The notes below the pieces were generated by a model. It was not told where the DNA came from and did no database searches. It worked only from the letters and a program-made list of their open reading frames with translations. The position numbers and the translations under genes are program-made. This document shows, in pieces, positions 8,740 through 18,169 of a stretch of DNA of 64,000 nt; position 1 is the stretch's first letter, and every line of letters begins with the position of its first letter. Origin of the DNA: Oscillospiraceae bacterium. GTDB lineage: Bacteria > Bacillota > Clostridia > Oscillospirales > JAAYOS01. The stretch lies in the NCBI GenBank assembly GCA_031264245.1, contig JAISEG010000006.1, positions 62,001 to 126,000 on the forward strand, given 5' to 3'.

Positions 8740-9975
8740 ATGAGTGAACTTAGAGGCGCGTGTATAATCGGACAGTCCGGCGGACCCTCCCCCGTTATAA
8801 ACGCGAGCGCCTACGGCGCGATAAAGGCGGCGCTGGCAAGCGACGTTATCACAAAGGTCTATGGCGCGGCGCACGGCATCAAGGGCGTATTGGACGACGT
8901 CCTGTATGTGATGGAGGAGGAGGACCCGGCGGAGCTTGAGCTGCTCAAATACACGCCTTCTTCCGCTCTCGGCTCCTGCCGCTACAAAATTGCCGACCCG
9001 GACGCCGACGACACCGATTACAAGAGGATCCTCGAAATATTCAAGAAATATGACGTCAGGTACTTCTTTTACAACGGCGGCAACGACTCGATGGATACCT
9101 GCAACAAAATTTCCAAATATATGATGAAGGTCGGCTATGAGTGCCGCATCATGGGTATTCCCAAGACCATCGACAACGACCTGTTCGGAACCGACCACTG
9201 CCCGGGTTATCCGTCTGCGGCAAAGTACATAGCCACCTCCATAATGGAAATCTACCACGACGCCCGGGTCTATAACACCGGCATGGTAACCATCATCGAG
9301 TGCATGGGACGTCACGCGGGCTGGCTCACCGCCGCCGCCGCGCTCGCCTGTGAAATGGGAGCGGGACCCGACCTTATCTACATGCCGGAGGTTGATTTCG
9401 ACATGGACAAATTCCTTGCCGACGCCACCGCCATATACAAGAAAAACGGCAACGCCATCGTCGCCGTGTCCGAGGGCATACACTACGCCGACGGCCGCTT
9501 CGTATCTGAGGCGACCACCTCCGCGACCGACGGCTTCGGACACGCGCAGCTGGGCGGGCTTGCCGCCACACTCGCGGGCATCATCCGTGAAAAGACCGGC
9601 GCGAAGGTTCGCGGGATCGAGCTTTCACTGCTCCAGCGCTGCGCGGCGCACGTGGCCTCAGGCAACGACATCGAGGAGAGCTTTATGAGCGGTCAGGCCG
9701 CGGTTGAAAACGCCGTAAACGGCGTCACCGACAAGATGGTCGGCTTTGAGTGCGACCGCACAAACGGATATAAATGCAGCGTAAAGCTCTTTGACCTTGT
9801 GAATGTGGCGAACTTCGAGAAAAAATTCCCGCGCGAGTGGATAAATGAAGAGGGCAACGGGATCCTCAAGCCCTTCATCGACTACGCCCTGCCGCTCATC
9901 CAGAACGAAACAGGACTTCCCAAGGTAAACGGGCTCCCCCGCTTCGCGAGGCTCAAAAAGGTTGTGGCTAAATAA
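8740..9975 (+). CDS. 6-phosphofructokinase, probably pyrophosphate-dependent
   Basis: Phosphorylates fructose-6-phosphate in glycolysis. The 411-residue protein has the N-terminal GQSGGPSPVIN donor loop, GGNDS at about residues 112-116, and PKTIDNDL. In ATP enzymes the donor loop normally reads GGDGS; an acidic residue at that place, as in GGNDS, marks the diphosphate-using group. This is known for the family and inferred here. GRHAGWLTA and a C-terminal QRCAAHVASG helix complete the fold. The ATG follows AGGAGG. It stands alone between its own promoter and a strong terminator. Confidence 0.88.
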   Translation: MSELRGACIIGQSGGPSPVINASAYGAIKAALASDVITKVYGAAHGIKGVLDDVLYVMEEEDPAELELLKYTPSSALGSCRYKIADPDADDTDYKRILEIFKKYDVRYFFYNGGNDSMDTCNKISKYMMKVGYECRIMGIPKTIDNDLFGTDHCPGYPSAAKYIATSIMEIYHDARVYNTGMVTIIECMGRHAGWLTAAAALACEMGAGPDLIYMPEVDFDMDKFLADATAIYKKNGNAIVAVSEGIHYADGRFVSEATTSATDGFGHAQLGGLAATLAGIIREKTGAKVRGIELSLLQRCAAHVASGNDIEESFMSGQAAVENAVNGVTDKMVGFECDRTNGYKCSVKLFDLVNVANFEKKFPREWINEEGNGILKPFIDYALPLIQNETGLPKVNGLPRFARLKKVVAK

Positions 9976-10096
9976 TACTAATCTCCAATAAGAAGCATAC
10001 TAAAAATCGGTGCAAAAACCGCATATATCAAAGCTTTTTGCCCCATTTTATAGAATGCTTCTAATTAGTGATTAGTATAACCCGCTATAAACCAAG

Positions 10097-10139
10097 CCGC
10101 CTGAAATAATCTGAACAGATTATTTCAGGCGGTCTTTTT
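10097..10139 (+). terminator. Rho-independent terminator after the phosphofructokinase gene
   Basis: A perfect 17-bp stem (10097-10113 with 10116-10132) and a two-base loop, followed by TCTTTTT. The preceding stretch 9976-10080 is itself a loose inverted repeat (ATACTAATC near 9977 facing GATTAGTAT near 10075). Confidence 0.85.
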
Positions 10140-10195
10140 GTCCAATAAACCTTCGGTTTAATATAGACCTTTGGTTTATATTATAAACCATGGGT

Positions 10196-11002
10196 CTAAT
10201 GCATATGAAACGCGTGGGTAAGCGGCATGAGGCATATGCCCGCAAACACGGCGACCAGCGCGTGCCTGTCGTAGCCCCTGTTTCTGGCGGCGGGAAGCAG
10301 CTCTTCAAGCGCGATGTACAGCAGCACCCCTGAAACAATTCCGAAAATCGCGCCCAGGAAGGCGTCGTTTATCAGCGGTCTCAGCAGCAGACACGCGAAA
10401 AGCGCGCCCAGCGGCTCGCACAGTCCCGCAAGCAGGGTATACAGAAGCGCCTTTTTCCTGCTCCCTGTTGCGTAGTATATGGGGGAAGCCACAGATATTC
10501 CCCCGGGGATATTATGTAAAGCTATTGCCACCGCTATCGCCGCGCCAAGGGTTGCGTCCTCGTATCCCGCCATGTAAAGGGCCATCCCCTCCGGGAAGTT
10601 GTGCAGCCCGATGGCCACCGCGGTGACAATGCCGATATGATACAAATTGCTCCTGTTTTCCCCGTCGTTTATCACTCCGTCTCCGCCGCGGACGTGATGC
10701 CCGTGGTCGTGCGGTATGATCCTGTCCATCAGCGCGGCGAATACCAGACCGACAATCAGGAACAGGACGGACAGCGCCACTCCCCTGCCGCCGCCCGCGT
10801 ACGCGGAAAGCATTTCCTCCGCCTCGGGAAAAAGGTCGGTGAAGGTCGCGCTTATCATCACCCCCGCCGCAAAGCCCAGGGATATTGCGACAATTTTTTC
10901 GCTTTTGTCGCGTATAAAGCAAATTATCAGCGCTCCCGCAATGGTTGACAGTCCTACGCAGAGGGCTAAAAAGAGACCCCTGAGTGAATTTTCCTCAAAC
11001 AT
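10196..11002 (-). CDS. ZIP-family metal transporter
   Basis: A 268-residue integral membrane protein with about eight hydrophobic segments. It probably imports Zn2+ or another divalent metal. A His-rich loop (HDHGHH) lies between helices 3 and 4. HNFPEG in helix 4 is the canonical ZIP metal site. The matching site in helix 5 reads HNIPGG rather than HNIPEG, so one acidic ligand of the binuclear centre is missing, which could alter metal preference. The closest well-known relatives are the ZupT/GufA group. It is convergent with the phosphofructokinase gene. No metal-regulator site is evident. Confidence 0.88.
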   Translation of the reverse strand: MFEENSLRGLFLALCVGLSTIAGALIICFIRDKSEKIVAISLGFAAGVMISATFTDLFPEAEEMLSAYAGGGRGVALSVLFLIVGLVFAALMDRIIPHDHGHHVRGGDGVINDGENRSNLYHIGIVTAVAIGLHNFPEGMALYMAGYEDATLGAAIAVAIALHNIPGGISVASPIYYATGSRKKALLYTLLAGLCEPLGALFACLLLRPLINDAFLGAIFGIVSGVLLYIALEELLPAARNRGYDRHALVAVFAGICLMPLTHAFHMH

Positions 11003-11029
11003 ACTTCTTCCTTACACAAATTTGCCGTT

Positions 11030-11458
11030 TTACTTTTCCCCGTGTTTAAAAACAAAAGCCTGCGAAAAAACAAAGTTTAGTATTATCACGGCGGCGTTGA
11101 CTATTACCTTTGTTATCATGCTGTATTTCTCGTCCACCCCAAGGACCGTGTGGACAACAAGAATTGTCCCTATGTCGAGCAGCATTGTCGCGACCCGCGA
11201 CCCCAAAAACGAAACCATTTCCACCGCAAGCGCCTTAAGCCCGTGTGTCTTGCTGCGGAAAACAAATATCTTGTTCGTTACATACGCAAATATTATCGAA
11301 ATAACCACAGCGATGGAATTTGCGGTGTTCATCTCAATTCCGCATATGTCCTTTAAAAGCCAGAACATGACGAAATTTACCAGGGTGGTAAGTCCCCCGA
11401 CCACAGCGTATCTGAAAATCCTCATCAATTTTTCATTTTTTAATAATTTATTCAACAT
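11030..11458 (-). CDS. GtrA-like four-helix membrane protein
   Basis: A 142-residue protein with four predicted membrane helices. The N-terminal RYAVVGGLTTLVNFVMFW and the C-terminal ILNFVFSQAFVFK are typical of the GtrA family, thought to help move polyprenyl-linked sugars across the membrane for wall or O-antigen glycosylation. No glycosyltransferase partner is adjacent; the next gene downstream is the ZIP transporter, 27 nt away. Family assignment is good; substrate unknown. Confidence 0.85.
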   Translation of the reverse strand: MLNKLLKNEKLMRIFRYAVVGGLTTLVNFVMFWLLKDICGIEMNTANSIAVVISIIFAYVTNKIFVFRSKTHGLKALAVEMVSFLGSRVATMLLDIGTILVVHTVLGVDEKYSMITKVIVNAAVIILNFVFSQAFVFKHGEK

Positions 11459-11650
11459 TATTTTATATTAATACTATTCCCCGTACTTCTCATTTTCAGG
11501 CTTGCCCGAATCAGCATACCACATTCCGCCTGTTTCGTCCACTGTTTGATTTCATATTTATTTTAGTCAATGTTTATGCTTTATACACACCATTCGTGCT
11601 ATAATGTTCGCAAAGGCATGGTTTCGTCACAAAATTCAGGAGGTGCAAAA

Positions 11651-12463
11651 TTGGTAAATCGTAACTATCGCGGAAATCAAAGTGTAAGGGATATAAGCTT
11701 CCCCCTCGCGGCAATCGGTTCAGCGCTCGCCGTTATGGCCGTATTCATATACCTGTTCGCTATCTCCATACGCTTCTTCAGCATATTTTTAGGGCTGCTT
11801 TCCGTCTTCTTTTTTGCCCTGGCCGCACTCCGGTATATGGCGGTGAAAAAAATATTTCCGGGCTTTGCGGGTATTTTATATAAAATATTACAAATATGCT
11901 TTATTATTTGGCTGATATCCTTTATAATAGTTGAAGCCCTCGTTATCGCGGGCGGAAAAACCGACGAAGGCTCCGAAGGCTCCGATTACCTCATCGTCCT
12001 GGGCGCGGGTATAAACGGAATGACCCCGTCCCTCTCCCTTTCGAGCCGGCTGGATACGGCGGCGGAATACCTCAGGGATAATCCGGATACACTGGTTATC
12101 GTGACCGGCGGGCAGGGACCCGGCGAGGATATAACCGAAGCGGAGGCTATGCGGACATATCTTGTGGCCAAAGGCATTGATGAAGCAAATATCCTGATGG
12201 AGCCGCGCGCTGTGGACACCCTGCAAAATTTCAAATATTCCTTCGGCATCATTGAAAGCGGGGACATCGAGGATCCGAAGATCTCGGTCATATCAAACGA
12301 CTTTCATCTGTACAGGTCGCGGCTGATCTCCGGATATGAGGGCTATGACGTGACGGTCATAAACGCGCCGACCCCGCATCTATATCTTAAAATCACATAT
12401 ATTATACGTGAGTATTTCTCCCTGGCGAAGGTATTCGCGCATTATGTCATTTATGGCATATAG
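11651..12463 (+). CDS. YdcF/SanA-like DUF218 membrane protein
   Basis: A 270-residue protein starting at a TTG (11651) 7 nt after AGGAGGTG; a longer in-frame read from 11570 has no ribosome site. The first 110 residues hold about three hydrophobic helices. The rest is the DUF218 fold: DYLIVLGAGI, SSRLDTAAEYL, VIVTGGQGPGE, a MEPRAVDTLQN loop and VISNDFHLYRS. E. coli relatives (YdcF, ElyC, SanA) are linked to envelope precursor metabolism and vancomycin sensitivity; the activity is not established. It is monocistronic, with a TATAAT near 11601. Confidence 0.85.
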   Translation: MVNRNYRGNQSVRDISFPLAAIGSALAVMAVFIYLFAISIRFFSIFLGLLSVFFFALAALRYMAVKKIFPGFAGILYKILQICFIIWLISFIIVEALVIAGGKTDEGSEGSDYLIVLGAGINGMTPSLSLSSRLDTAAEYLRDNPDTLVIVTGGQGPGEDITEAEAMRTYLVAKGIDEANILMEPRAVDTLQNFKYSFGIIESGDIEDPKISVISNDFHLYRSRLISGYEGYDVTVINAPTPHLYLKITYIIREYFSLAKVFAHYVIYGI

Positions 12464-12539
12464 CTCTGATGCTATAGGCGCGCAGCGCCGTTATACTGCA
12501 ATACTTAATTTATTTCGATAAGGAGCATTAAAGCCCAAC

Positions 12540-13610
12540 ATGTTTGAACGTTTACTTGAGATTGAAAAGAGATACGAGCTGCTTGAACAGCTTCTCTCAG
12601 ACCCGGAGGTGTACAGTGACCCGCAAAACGCGGCGAAGCTGTCAAAGGAACAGAAGGAGCTTTCCGGGATAGTTGAGGTTTTCAGGAAGTACAGGAGTGC
12701 TCTGAATTCGAACGAGGAAGCCCAGTCGATGCTCACGGGACAGCTGGAGGCCGACTTTCGCGAGATGGTGCTTGAGGAGCTGAACTCCTCCAAGGCCGAT
12801 ATCGAAAGATATCAGGAGGAGCTCAAAATACTGCTTCTTCCAACCGACCCCAACGACGACAAAAACGTCATTGTCGAAATCCGCGGCGGCGCGGGCGGAG
12901 AAGAGGCCGCGCTGTTCGCCTCCTCCCTCTTCCGCATGTATTCCATGCACGCGGAGATGAAGCGCTGGAAAACCGAGGTTCTCAATATAAACGAGACCGA
13001 GCTTGGCGGCATAAAGGAAATCAGCTTTATGATAGAGGGCGGCGGCGCGTACTCCCGCCTCAAGTACGAGAGCGGGGTGCACCGGGTGCAGCGCGTTCCG
13101 GACACGGAGGCGTCCGGGCGTATCCACACCTCCACAGTTACCGTCGCCGTTCTTCCGGAGGCGGAGGAGGTCGAGGTGTATATAAACCCCGCCGACATCC
13201 AGACCGACACCTTCAGATCCAGCGGAGCGGGCGGGCAGCACATAAACAAAACCGAGTCCGCCATCAGGCTCACACACACTCCCACAGGCATCGTCGTCGA
13301 ATGCCAGGACGAACGAAGCCAGCATAAAAACCGTGAGCGCGCAATGAAAATCCTCCGCTCGCGCATATATGAAATCAGGATGGAGGAGCAGAACGCGGAA
13401 ATAGCGGCGGAGCGGAAAAGCCAGGTCGGCACCGGCGACCGTTCGGAGCGGATCAGAACCTACAACTTCCCCCAGGGGCGGGTGACCGACCACCGGATAA
13501 ACCTCTCGCTGTATAAGATTGAAGCTATTATGAACGGCGATTTGGACGAGCTTCTCGATTCGCTTATCACGGCTTTTCAGGCGGAAAAGCTTAAGGCGTC
13601 GGAAGGCTGA
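12540..13610 (+). CDS. prfA: Peptide chain release factor 1
   Basis: Recognises UAA and UAG stop codons and triggers peptide release on the ribosome. Full length at 356 residues. [17 protein letters not shown] contains the universal GGQ that enters the peptidyl-transferase centre. [16 protein letters not shown] and the coiled-coil N-terminal domain (roughly 1-100) are in place. An AAGGAG lies 14 nt before the ATG, a long spacing. The usual partner prmC (GGQ methylase) is not adjacent; Sua5 follows within 36 nt, an arrangement also common in Bacillota. Confidence 0.96.
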   Translation: MFERLLEIEKRYELLEQLLSDPEVYSDPQNAAKLSKEQKELSGIVEVFRKYRSALNSNEEAQSMLTGQLEADFREMVLEELNSSKADIERYQEELKILLLPTDPNDDKNVIVEIRGGAGGEEAALFASSLFRMYSMHAEMKRWKTEVLNINETELGGIKEISFMIEGGGAYSRLKYESGVHRVQRVPDTEASGRIHTSTVTVAVLPEAEEVEVYINPADIQTDTFRSSGAGGQHINKTESAIRLTHTPTGIVVECQDERSQHKNRERAMKILRSRIYEIRMEEQNAEIAAERKSQVGTGDRSERIRTYNFPQGRVTDHRINLSLYKIEAIMNGDLDELLDSLITAFQAEKLKASEG

Positions 13611-13645
13611 TTTCGCCAGTCTTACAAAGGAAGCATGGATAAAAT

Positions 13646-14677
13646 ATGGAGACACTCTGTTTAAGCGCGCTGGGTGAACGCGCCTCCCGGGACATTGCGC
13701 TGGCCGCCGAAATAATCAGGCGCGGCGGGCTTGTCGCCTTTCCCACCGAAACCGTGTACGGCTTGGGCGCAAACGCGTTTGACCCGGCGGCGGTGGAAAG
13801 GATATACGCCGCCAAGGGACGACCCCAGGACAACCCGCTCATCCTCCACATCTCGGATTACGACGACATATATGCGCTGTGCTCCTCGGTTCCGAAGGAA
13901 GCCGCGCTGCTCGCGGAAAGCTTTTGGCCGGGTCCGCTGACCCTCGTACTTCCGAGGTCGGAAAAAGTACCGGGCATTGTCAGCGCGGGTCTTGACACCG
14001 TCGCGGTCCGTCTGCCCGGGCACCCGGTCGCGAGAAAGCTTATCAAGCTTGCCGGAGTGCCGGTCGCCGCCCCGTCCGCCAACCTCTCCGGCAAGCCCTC
14101 GGCGACCGCCGCCGGTCACGTGATAAGCGACTTTGCGGGCAGGATAGACGCTGTGCTCGACGGCGGGGACTGCCGTGTGGGGCTGGAATCAACGGTTGTT
14201 TCTTTGGTCGGAGCAAAGCCGCGGCTTCTCCGCCCCGGCGGCGTTACCTTCGAACAGCTCACAGCTGTCCTCGGGGAAACCGAGGTTGACAGGGCGGTCA
14301 CCTCCTCCGTGCCTCCGGACGAGAAGGTATCCTCCCCCGGCATGAAATACAGGCACTACGCCCCCGACGCCGGCGTCACCGTCATCTGCGGGGCTGCCGA
14401 TAAAACCGCCGCCTACATAAAGGCACAGGAAAACAGCGAAACCGGCATTATCTGCTTTGACGAGTTTTCCGGGACCTACCGCTCCGGCTATGTTATAAGC
14501 ATCGGACGGTACGGCGACGGCGATGACCATGCGCGCAAAATCTTTGACGCGCTCAGGAGGTTTGACAGCCTCCCTGTCAAACGGATATACGCGCAGTGCC
14601 CGCCTGAGAAGGGTATCGGGCTTGCCGTTTCAAACCGGCTCAAGAAGGCGGCCGGCTTTGACGTGATCTACTTATAA
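13646..14677 (+). CDS. Threonylcarbamoyl-AMP synthase (Sua5 type)
   Basis: Makes threonylcarbamoyl-AMP from threonine, bicarbonate and ATP for t6A37 modification of ANN-decoding tRNAs. At 343 residues it is the long Sua5/YwlC form: the YrdC domain (about 15-210) with PTETVYGLGANAF, KGRPQDNPL and SANLSGKPS, followed by the SUA5 domain containing SPGMKYRHYAP. It lies between prfA and coaE in one direction with short gaps, so this is a probable translation and cofactor operon. Confidence 0.95.
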   Translation: METLCLSALGERASRDIALAAEIIRRGGLVAFPTETVYGLGANAFDPAAVERIYAAKGRPQDNPLILHISDYDDIYALCSSVPKEAALLAESFWPGPLTLVLPRSEKVPGIVSAGLDTVAVRLPGHPVARKLIKLAGVPVAAPSANLSGKPSATAAGHVISDFAGRIDAVLDGGDCRVGLESTVVSLVGAKPRLLRPGGVTFEQLTAVLGETEVDRAVTSSVPPDEKVSSPGMKYRHYAPDAGVTVICGAADKTAAYIKAQENSETGIICFDEFSGTYRSGYVISIGRYGDGDDHARKIFDALRRFDSLPVKRIYAQCPPEKGIGLAVSNRLKKAAGFDVIYL

Positions 14678-14739
14678 TACTAATATAGGTTAAAAACAAA
14701 CTATTTTAGCATTTTTAATCTTGAAGGGACGGTCAATAT

Positions 14740-15360
14740 ATGAAAGTAATAGGCATAACAGGCGGTTCCGGCTCGGGGAAAACCTCGGTGCTTCGTATGA
14801 TGGAGCGCCTTGGCTGCTTTGCTGTTGACGCTGACGAGGTTTATCACAAGCTTCTTGTCAGCGATAAAATCCTGCTTAACGGAATAAAGGAATATTTCCC
14901 CGAAGCCTTTGACGGCGACAGCTTAAACCGCGGCAAGCTTGGCTACGCGGTATTCGGAAACGACGAAAAGCTCAAAGAGCTTAACAAGATAACCCATCCC
15001 AGGATAATACGCGAAATAAATCATATACTTGATGTTGGACGCCTCCATGACGCTCCGATGGCCGTTATCGACGCTACGCTTCTCATAGAGAGCGGCGTCA
15101 ACGAAATATGCGACCTTGTGATCGGTGTGGTCGCCCCGCCGGAGGTCAGGCTGGCACGCATCCTTGAGCGGGACAGGATATCGGAGGAGGCGGCGCGCCG
15201 CCGCGTTGATTCGCAGCCCGGTTCCGGGTTCTATCAGGAGAACTGCGACTACATCATAGACAACTCAAAGGACGACGATTCGATCCTTGACAAAACCGTC
15301 GGATTCTACGACAATCTTGTAAACGGCAAAATAACAAAGAAAACATCCGGGAGGGAATAA
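14740..15360 (+). CDS. coaE: Dephospho-CoA kinase
   Basis: Phosphorylates dephospho-CoA in the last step of coenzyme A synthesis. The 206-residue protein starts with the P-loop GITGGSGSGKTSV and has VDADEVYHKLL, the THPRI motif and a lid with RRRVDSQ. In the usual motif the acidic pair reads DAD, which is kept here. Its stop is one base before the M18 aminopeptidase start, so the two are cotranscribed. Confidence 0.95.
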   Translation: MKVIGITGGSGSGKTSVLRMMERLGCFAVDADEVYHKLLVSDKILLNGIKEYFPEAFDGDSLNRGKLGYAVFGNDEKLKELNKITHPRIIREINHILDVGRLHDAPMAVIDATLLIESGVNEICDLVIGVVAPPEVRLARILERDRISEEAARRRVDSQPGSGFYQENCDYIIDNSKDDDSILDKTVGFYDNLVNGKITKKTSGRE

Positions 15361-15361
15361 A

Positions 15362-16753
15362 ATGTCGGATAATAATTTAAAAAGATCTCTTTTAAATACA
15401 AAGAAAAACGGTCATCTGCTGGCTTCGCCGGTCGATATCTCAGCTGCGGACAATTTTAACGAGCAATATAAACGCTTTATAAATATTGCTAAAACCGAAC
15501 GCGACGCCGTCCGCGAGGCTGTCCGCCTTGCCGAAGCCGAAGGCTTCCGACCCTTCAGCAGGGGGGATAAGCTAAGCCGGGGCGACAAAATCTACCGTAT
15601 AAACCGTGGAAAGAGCATTGTTTTCGCCGTGATCGGCGGCGACCTTTCACAGGGCGCGAACATAGCGGCGGCGCATATCGATTCCCCGCGTATCGACCTC
15701 AAGCCAAACCCCCTGTATGAGGATAAGGAGCTTGCCTATTTCAAAACGCATTATTACGGCGGCATAAAAAAATACCACTGGGTCAACATCCCGCTTGAGC
15801 TGCGCGGCGCCGTCGCCCTCAAGGACGGCAGCGTCATAGACATATCGCTTGGCGGCGCGGAGAATGAGCCTGTGCTCGTCATCACCGACCTGCTTATACA
15901 CCTCTCGCAGGAGCAGATGAAAAAGACGCTTGCCGAGGGCATCACCGGCGAAGGCTTAAACGCGCTTGTCGGGAGCATACCCTTTAAGGGAGATGACGGC
16001 GGCGACCTTGTCAAGCTCTCTGTCATGAGTATTTTAAATGAAAAATACGGTATAGAGGAAGCGGATCTCTGCTCCGCCGAGCTTTCCCTGGTGCCCGCTA
16101 TGGACGCCAGGGACGTCGGGCTTGACCGCAGCCTCGTCGGTTCGTACGGACATGACGACAGGGTTTGCTCCTTTGACGCCCTGCGCGCCATAATCGATGT
16201 GGAGGCTCCGGAAAAAACCGCGGTCTGTATACTCGCCGACAAGGAAGAAATCGGTTCGGAGGGTGTCAGCGGTATGCAGAGCGGATTTTTCGATACGTTT
16301 ATGGAGGATATCTGCGAGGTATACGGAAATGTTCCGCTTCGTGTCTGTTATGAAAGCTCGTTTTGTCTTTCGGGGGACGTTACCGCCGCGTTCGACCCGA
16401 ACTTTGCCCAGCCCTATGAGGCGCTGAACAGCGCAAAGCTAAATTACGGCGTCGGCATCTGCAAATACACCGGCTCACGCGGCAAGTCGGGTGCCTCCGA
16501 CGCGTCCGCCGAGCTTGTGGCGAAGGTCCGCCGGATATTTGACGAGGCGGGGGTTCTGTGGCAGATATGCGAGCTGGGAGCCGTAGACGCCGGCGGAGGC
16601 GGCACCGTCGCCATGTATATGGCAAACAGGAATATCGATACGCTTGACGCCGGGGTTCCGGTTTTGTCCATGCACTCGCCGTACGAGATAGTGTCAAAGC
16701 TTGACAACTTCATGACCTATAAGGGAATACTCGCCATTTTTAAAAACGCATAA
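15362..16753 (+). CDS. M18-family aminopeptidase
   Basis: A 463-residue cytoplasmic zinc aminopeptidase. AAHIDSPRIDLKPNP supplies the first metal His/Asp. DKEEIGSEG carries the catalytic Glu pair, and SMHSPYEIVSKLDN near the C-terminus supplies the last His. Members form dodecamers that trim N-terminal acidic or neutral residues. The ATG follows GGGAGGG and overlaps the coaE gene end region. A strong terminator follows. It should help recycle peptides in an amino-acid fermenting cell; that role is inferred. Confidence 0.93.
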   Translation: MSDNNLKRSLLNTKKNGHLLASPVDISAADNFNEQYKRFINIAKTERDAVREAVRLAEAEGFRPFSRGDKLSRGDKIYRINRGKSIVFAVIGGDLSQGANIAAAHIDSPRIDLKPNPLYEDKELAYFKTHYYGGIKKYHWVNIPLELRGAVALKDGSVIDISLGGAENEPVLVITDLLIHLSQEQMKKTLAEGITGEGLNALVGSIPFKGDDGGDLVKLSVMSILNEKYGIEEADLCSAELSLVPAMDARDVGLDRSLVGSYGHDDRVCSFDALRAIIDVEAPEKTAVCILADKEEIGSEGVSGMQSGFFDTFMEDICEVYGNVPLRVCYESSFCLSGDVTAAFDPNFAQPYEALNSAKLNYGVGICKYTGSRGKSGASDASAELVAKVRRIFDEAGVLWQICELGAVDAGGGGTVAMYMANRNIDTLDAGVPVLSMHSPYEIVSKLDNFMTYKGILAIFKNA

Positions 16754-16789
16754 GCAAAAAGAGAAGGGTTCTCCCCTTCTCTTTTTGCT
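16753..16789. terminator. Terminator after the aminopeptidase gene
   Basis: A 16-bp perfect stem (16753-16768 with 16774-16789), loop TTCTC. The A/T-rich arms give a T-run for the plus strand inside the descending arm. Confidence 0.8.
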
Positions 16790-16870
16790 ATGCTTACCGA
16801 CAGTTAGCCTTTATTGTTGTATCTCAAAAATAATCCTACATCAATTTTTTTAATTATATATAAAGAAGGA

Positions 16871-16900
16871 TTGACAAACACTCTCGGTTTATACTAGAAT
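16871..16900 (+). promoter_or_regulatory. Promoter of tRNA-Arg(CCT)
   Basis: TTGACA (16871-16876) and TAGAAT (16895-16900), spacer 18 nt. The predicted start is about 107 nt upstream of the mature tRNA, leaving a leader with no recognised RNA family. Confidence 0.65.
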
Positions 16901-17013
16901 ATAGCTTGTGCTCAGCGCTTGATAACGGATACCCGCCCGCAACTCATAGGGATAGTACAAGCCCCCTTGGACTTCGTTGGATCCCGCCCAAAAACTGAAT
17001 AAATACGCGATAT

Positions 17014-17089
17014 GCGCCCGTAGCTCAGTGGATAGAGCACCCGCCTCCTAAGCGGGGGGTCGGACGTTCAAATCGTCTCGGGCGTGCCA
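17014..17089 (+). tRNA. tRNA-Arg (anticodon CCT)
   Basis: A 76-nt cloverleaf: 7-bp acceptor stem (one G-U at 1-72), D arm GCTC..GAGC, anticodon stem CCCGC/GCGGG with loop CTCCTAA, five-base variable loop, T arm with TTCAAAT, discriminator G and encoded CCA. The 15 bases 17041-17055 covering the anticodon loop are identical to 32420-32434, so this gene is the left boundary (attL) of the island. The T loop has A where the usual consensus, and the right-hand copy, has G (TTCGAAT). Confidence 0.95.
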
Positions 17090-17096
17090 TTCAAAG

Positions 17097-17135
17097 CCTT
17101 GAAAACACTACGTTTTCGGGGTTTTTGTTTTTTGA
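17097..17135 (+). terminator. Terminator after tRNA-Arg
   Basis: A 10-bp stem with wobble pairs (17097-17106 with 17112-17121) followed by GTTTTTGTTTTTTG. Confidence 0.6.
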
Positions 17136-17214
17136 GATTATCTAATCCCCCTTTTCATACATTTGAGCTTTTTACCGCTTGCATATATAATGAAAATGCA
17201 AGGGGGATGTGATT

Positions 17215-17388
17215 ATGAGAGATAAGAAAAGCCACGTATATTTGGATAGCCAAGAGCGAAGCATTTTGCTGCATAGCCTTGTGGAGTTGAAGAATCAGCT
17301 CATTCAGCAAGGCAGATATACGGACTGCATTGATGAGCTTATTTTCAAAATCACAGCCGCTTCCGTTAAAAAGGTAAAAGTGATATAA
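17215..17388 (+). CDS. Small mobile-element-associated protein of unknown function
   Basis: A 57-residue protein beginning MRDKKSHVYLDSQERSILLH. Near-identical short proteins are familiar in clostridial integrative and conjugative elements, always without assigned function. It is mostly helical and charged, with no membrane segment. The ATG follows a GGGGGATGTG purine stretch. It is the first gene inside the left boundary of the island, upstream of the DUF1697 gene. The recognition of the family is from memory of such elements; the coding nature rests on the full frame and ribosome site. Confidence 0.75.
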   Translation: MRDKKSHVYLDSQERSILLHSLVELKNQLIQQGRYTDCIDELIFKITAASVKKVKVI

Positions 17389-17448
17389 TTGCTTTAGTAT
17401 TGTTATGAGCAAGTAGTGAATCGGAATTGACGGAGGTAAAATTGTTAT

Positions 17449-17985
17449 ATGGAAAGATATATTGCATTGCTGAGAGGCATCAATGTAAGCGGCAAAAACA
17501 AAATAGCGATGTCTGAACTAAAAGCAGGTTTTATATCGTTGGGCTACACTTCGGTTTGCACCTACCTCAACAGCGGAAATGTTATCTTTTCCAGTGATGC
17601 AGATAGGAATATTCTCTCTGACACAATAGAATCGATGATAACAGCCGAGTTCAAACTGGATATACCAGTTTTTATTATTTTACAGAAAGAATTAGAGGAA
17701 ATATTAAATCATGCTCCAGATTGGTGGGGCGATGAGAATAAAGAACGGTACGATAACCTGATTTTGATGTTTTCGCCCTTGTCTTATGAAGATTTCTATA
17801 ATAAGGTCGGAAATCTCAAAGATGAGTATGAGAAAGAATATAATTATAAGAATGCCGTTTTCTGGACTTTTATCCGAAAAGACTATCAAAAGACAAATTG
17901 GTGGTCTAAGACCGCTGGGTCAAATATAAAAGACCAAATTACAATTCGGACTGCAAATACGGTAAGAAAAATAGTTGGGATGTAA
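17449..17985 (+). CDS. DUF1697 domain protein
   Basis: A 178-residue cytoplasmic protein of the DUF1697 family, function unknown. The conserved N-terminal YIALLRGINVSGKNKIAMSE and the YLNSGNVIF motif are present, and the C-terminus ends with RTANTVRKI. The ATG at 17449 comes after a GGAGGTAAAATTGTTAT context. A second, longer homologue lies just outside the right end of the island (32954-33796), and shares the same N-terminal motifs, so both flanks of the element carry this family. Confidence 0.88.
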   Translation: MERYIALLRGINVSGKNKIAMSELKAGFISLGYTSVCTYLNSGNVIFSSDADRNILSDTIESMITAEFKLDIPVFIILQKELEEILNHAPDWWGDENKERYDNLILMFSPLSYEDFYNKVGNLKDEYEKEYNYKNAVFWTFIRKDYQKTNWWSKTAGSNIKDQITIRTANTVRKIVGM

Positions 17986-18049
17986 TACACAGCAGCAAAT
18001 TTGTCTATAACTTCTGCTTTAGGTTTATTAAATTGGATTGTCATTACAT

Positions 18050-18083
18050 AGCCGATTGGTTTAACAACCAGTCGGCTTTTTTG
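18050..18083 (+). terminator. Terminator after the DUF1697 gene
   Basis: A 12-bp stem (18050-18061 with 18066-18077, one G-U) and loop TAAC, followed by TTTTTT. A second small hairpin (AGCCACC/GGTGGCT) lies at about 18105-18127. Confidence 0.8.
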
Positions 18084-18169
18084 CGTCCTCAGAGCTTTTT
18101 ACATAGCCACCCTGACAAGGTGGCTAAATCTATTTGAAAGACCAGCTATAAAAAGTCAATAGAAAAAAG

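Noticed and set aside
9976-10080. A long inverted repeat after the phosphofructokinase gene as a mobile element.
   Set aside because: The arms are imperfect and no target duplication is visible; it may be no more than a complex terminator region.
16901-17013. The leader between the tRNA promoter and the tRNA as a possible small RNA (SRP, 6S or riboswitch).
   Set aside because: No conserved core of any of these families can be seen.
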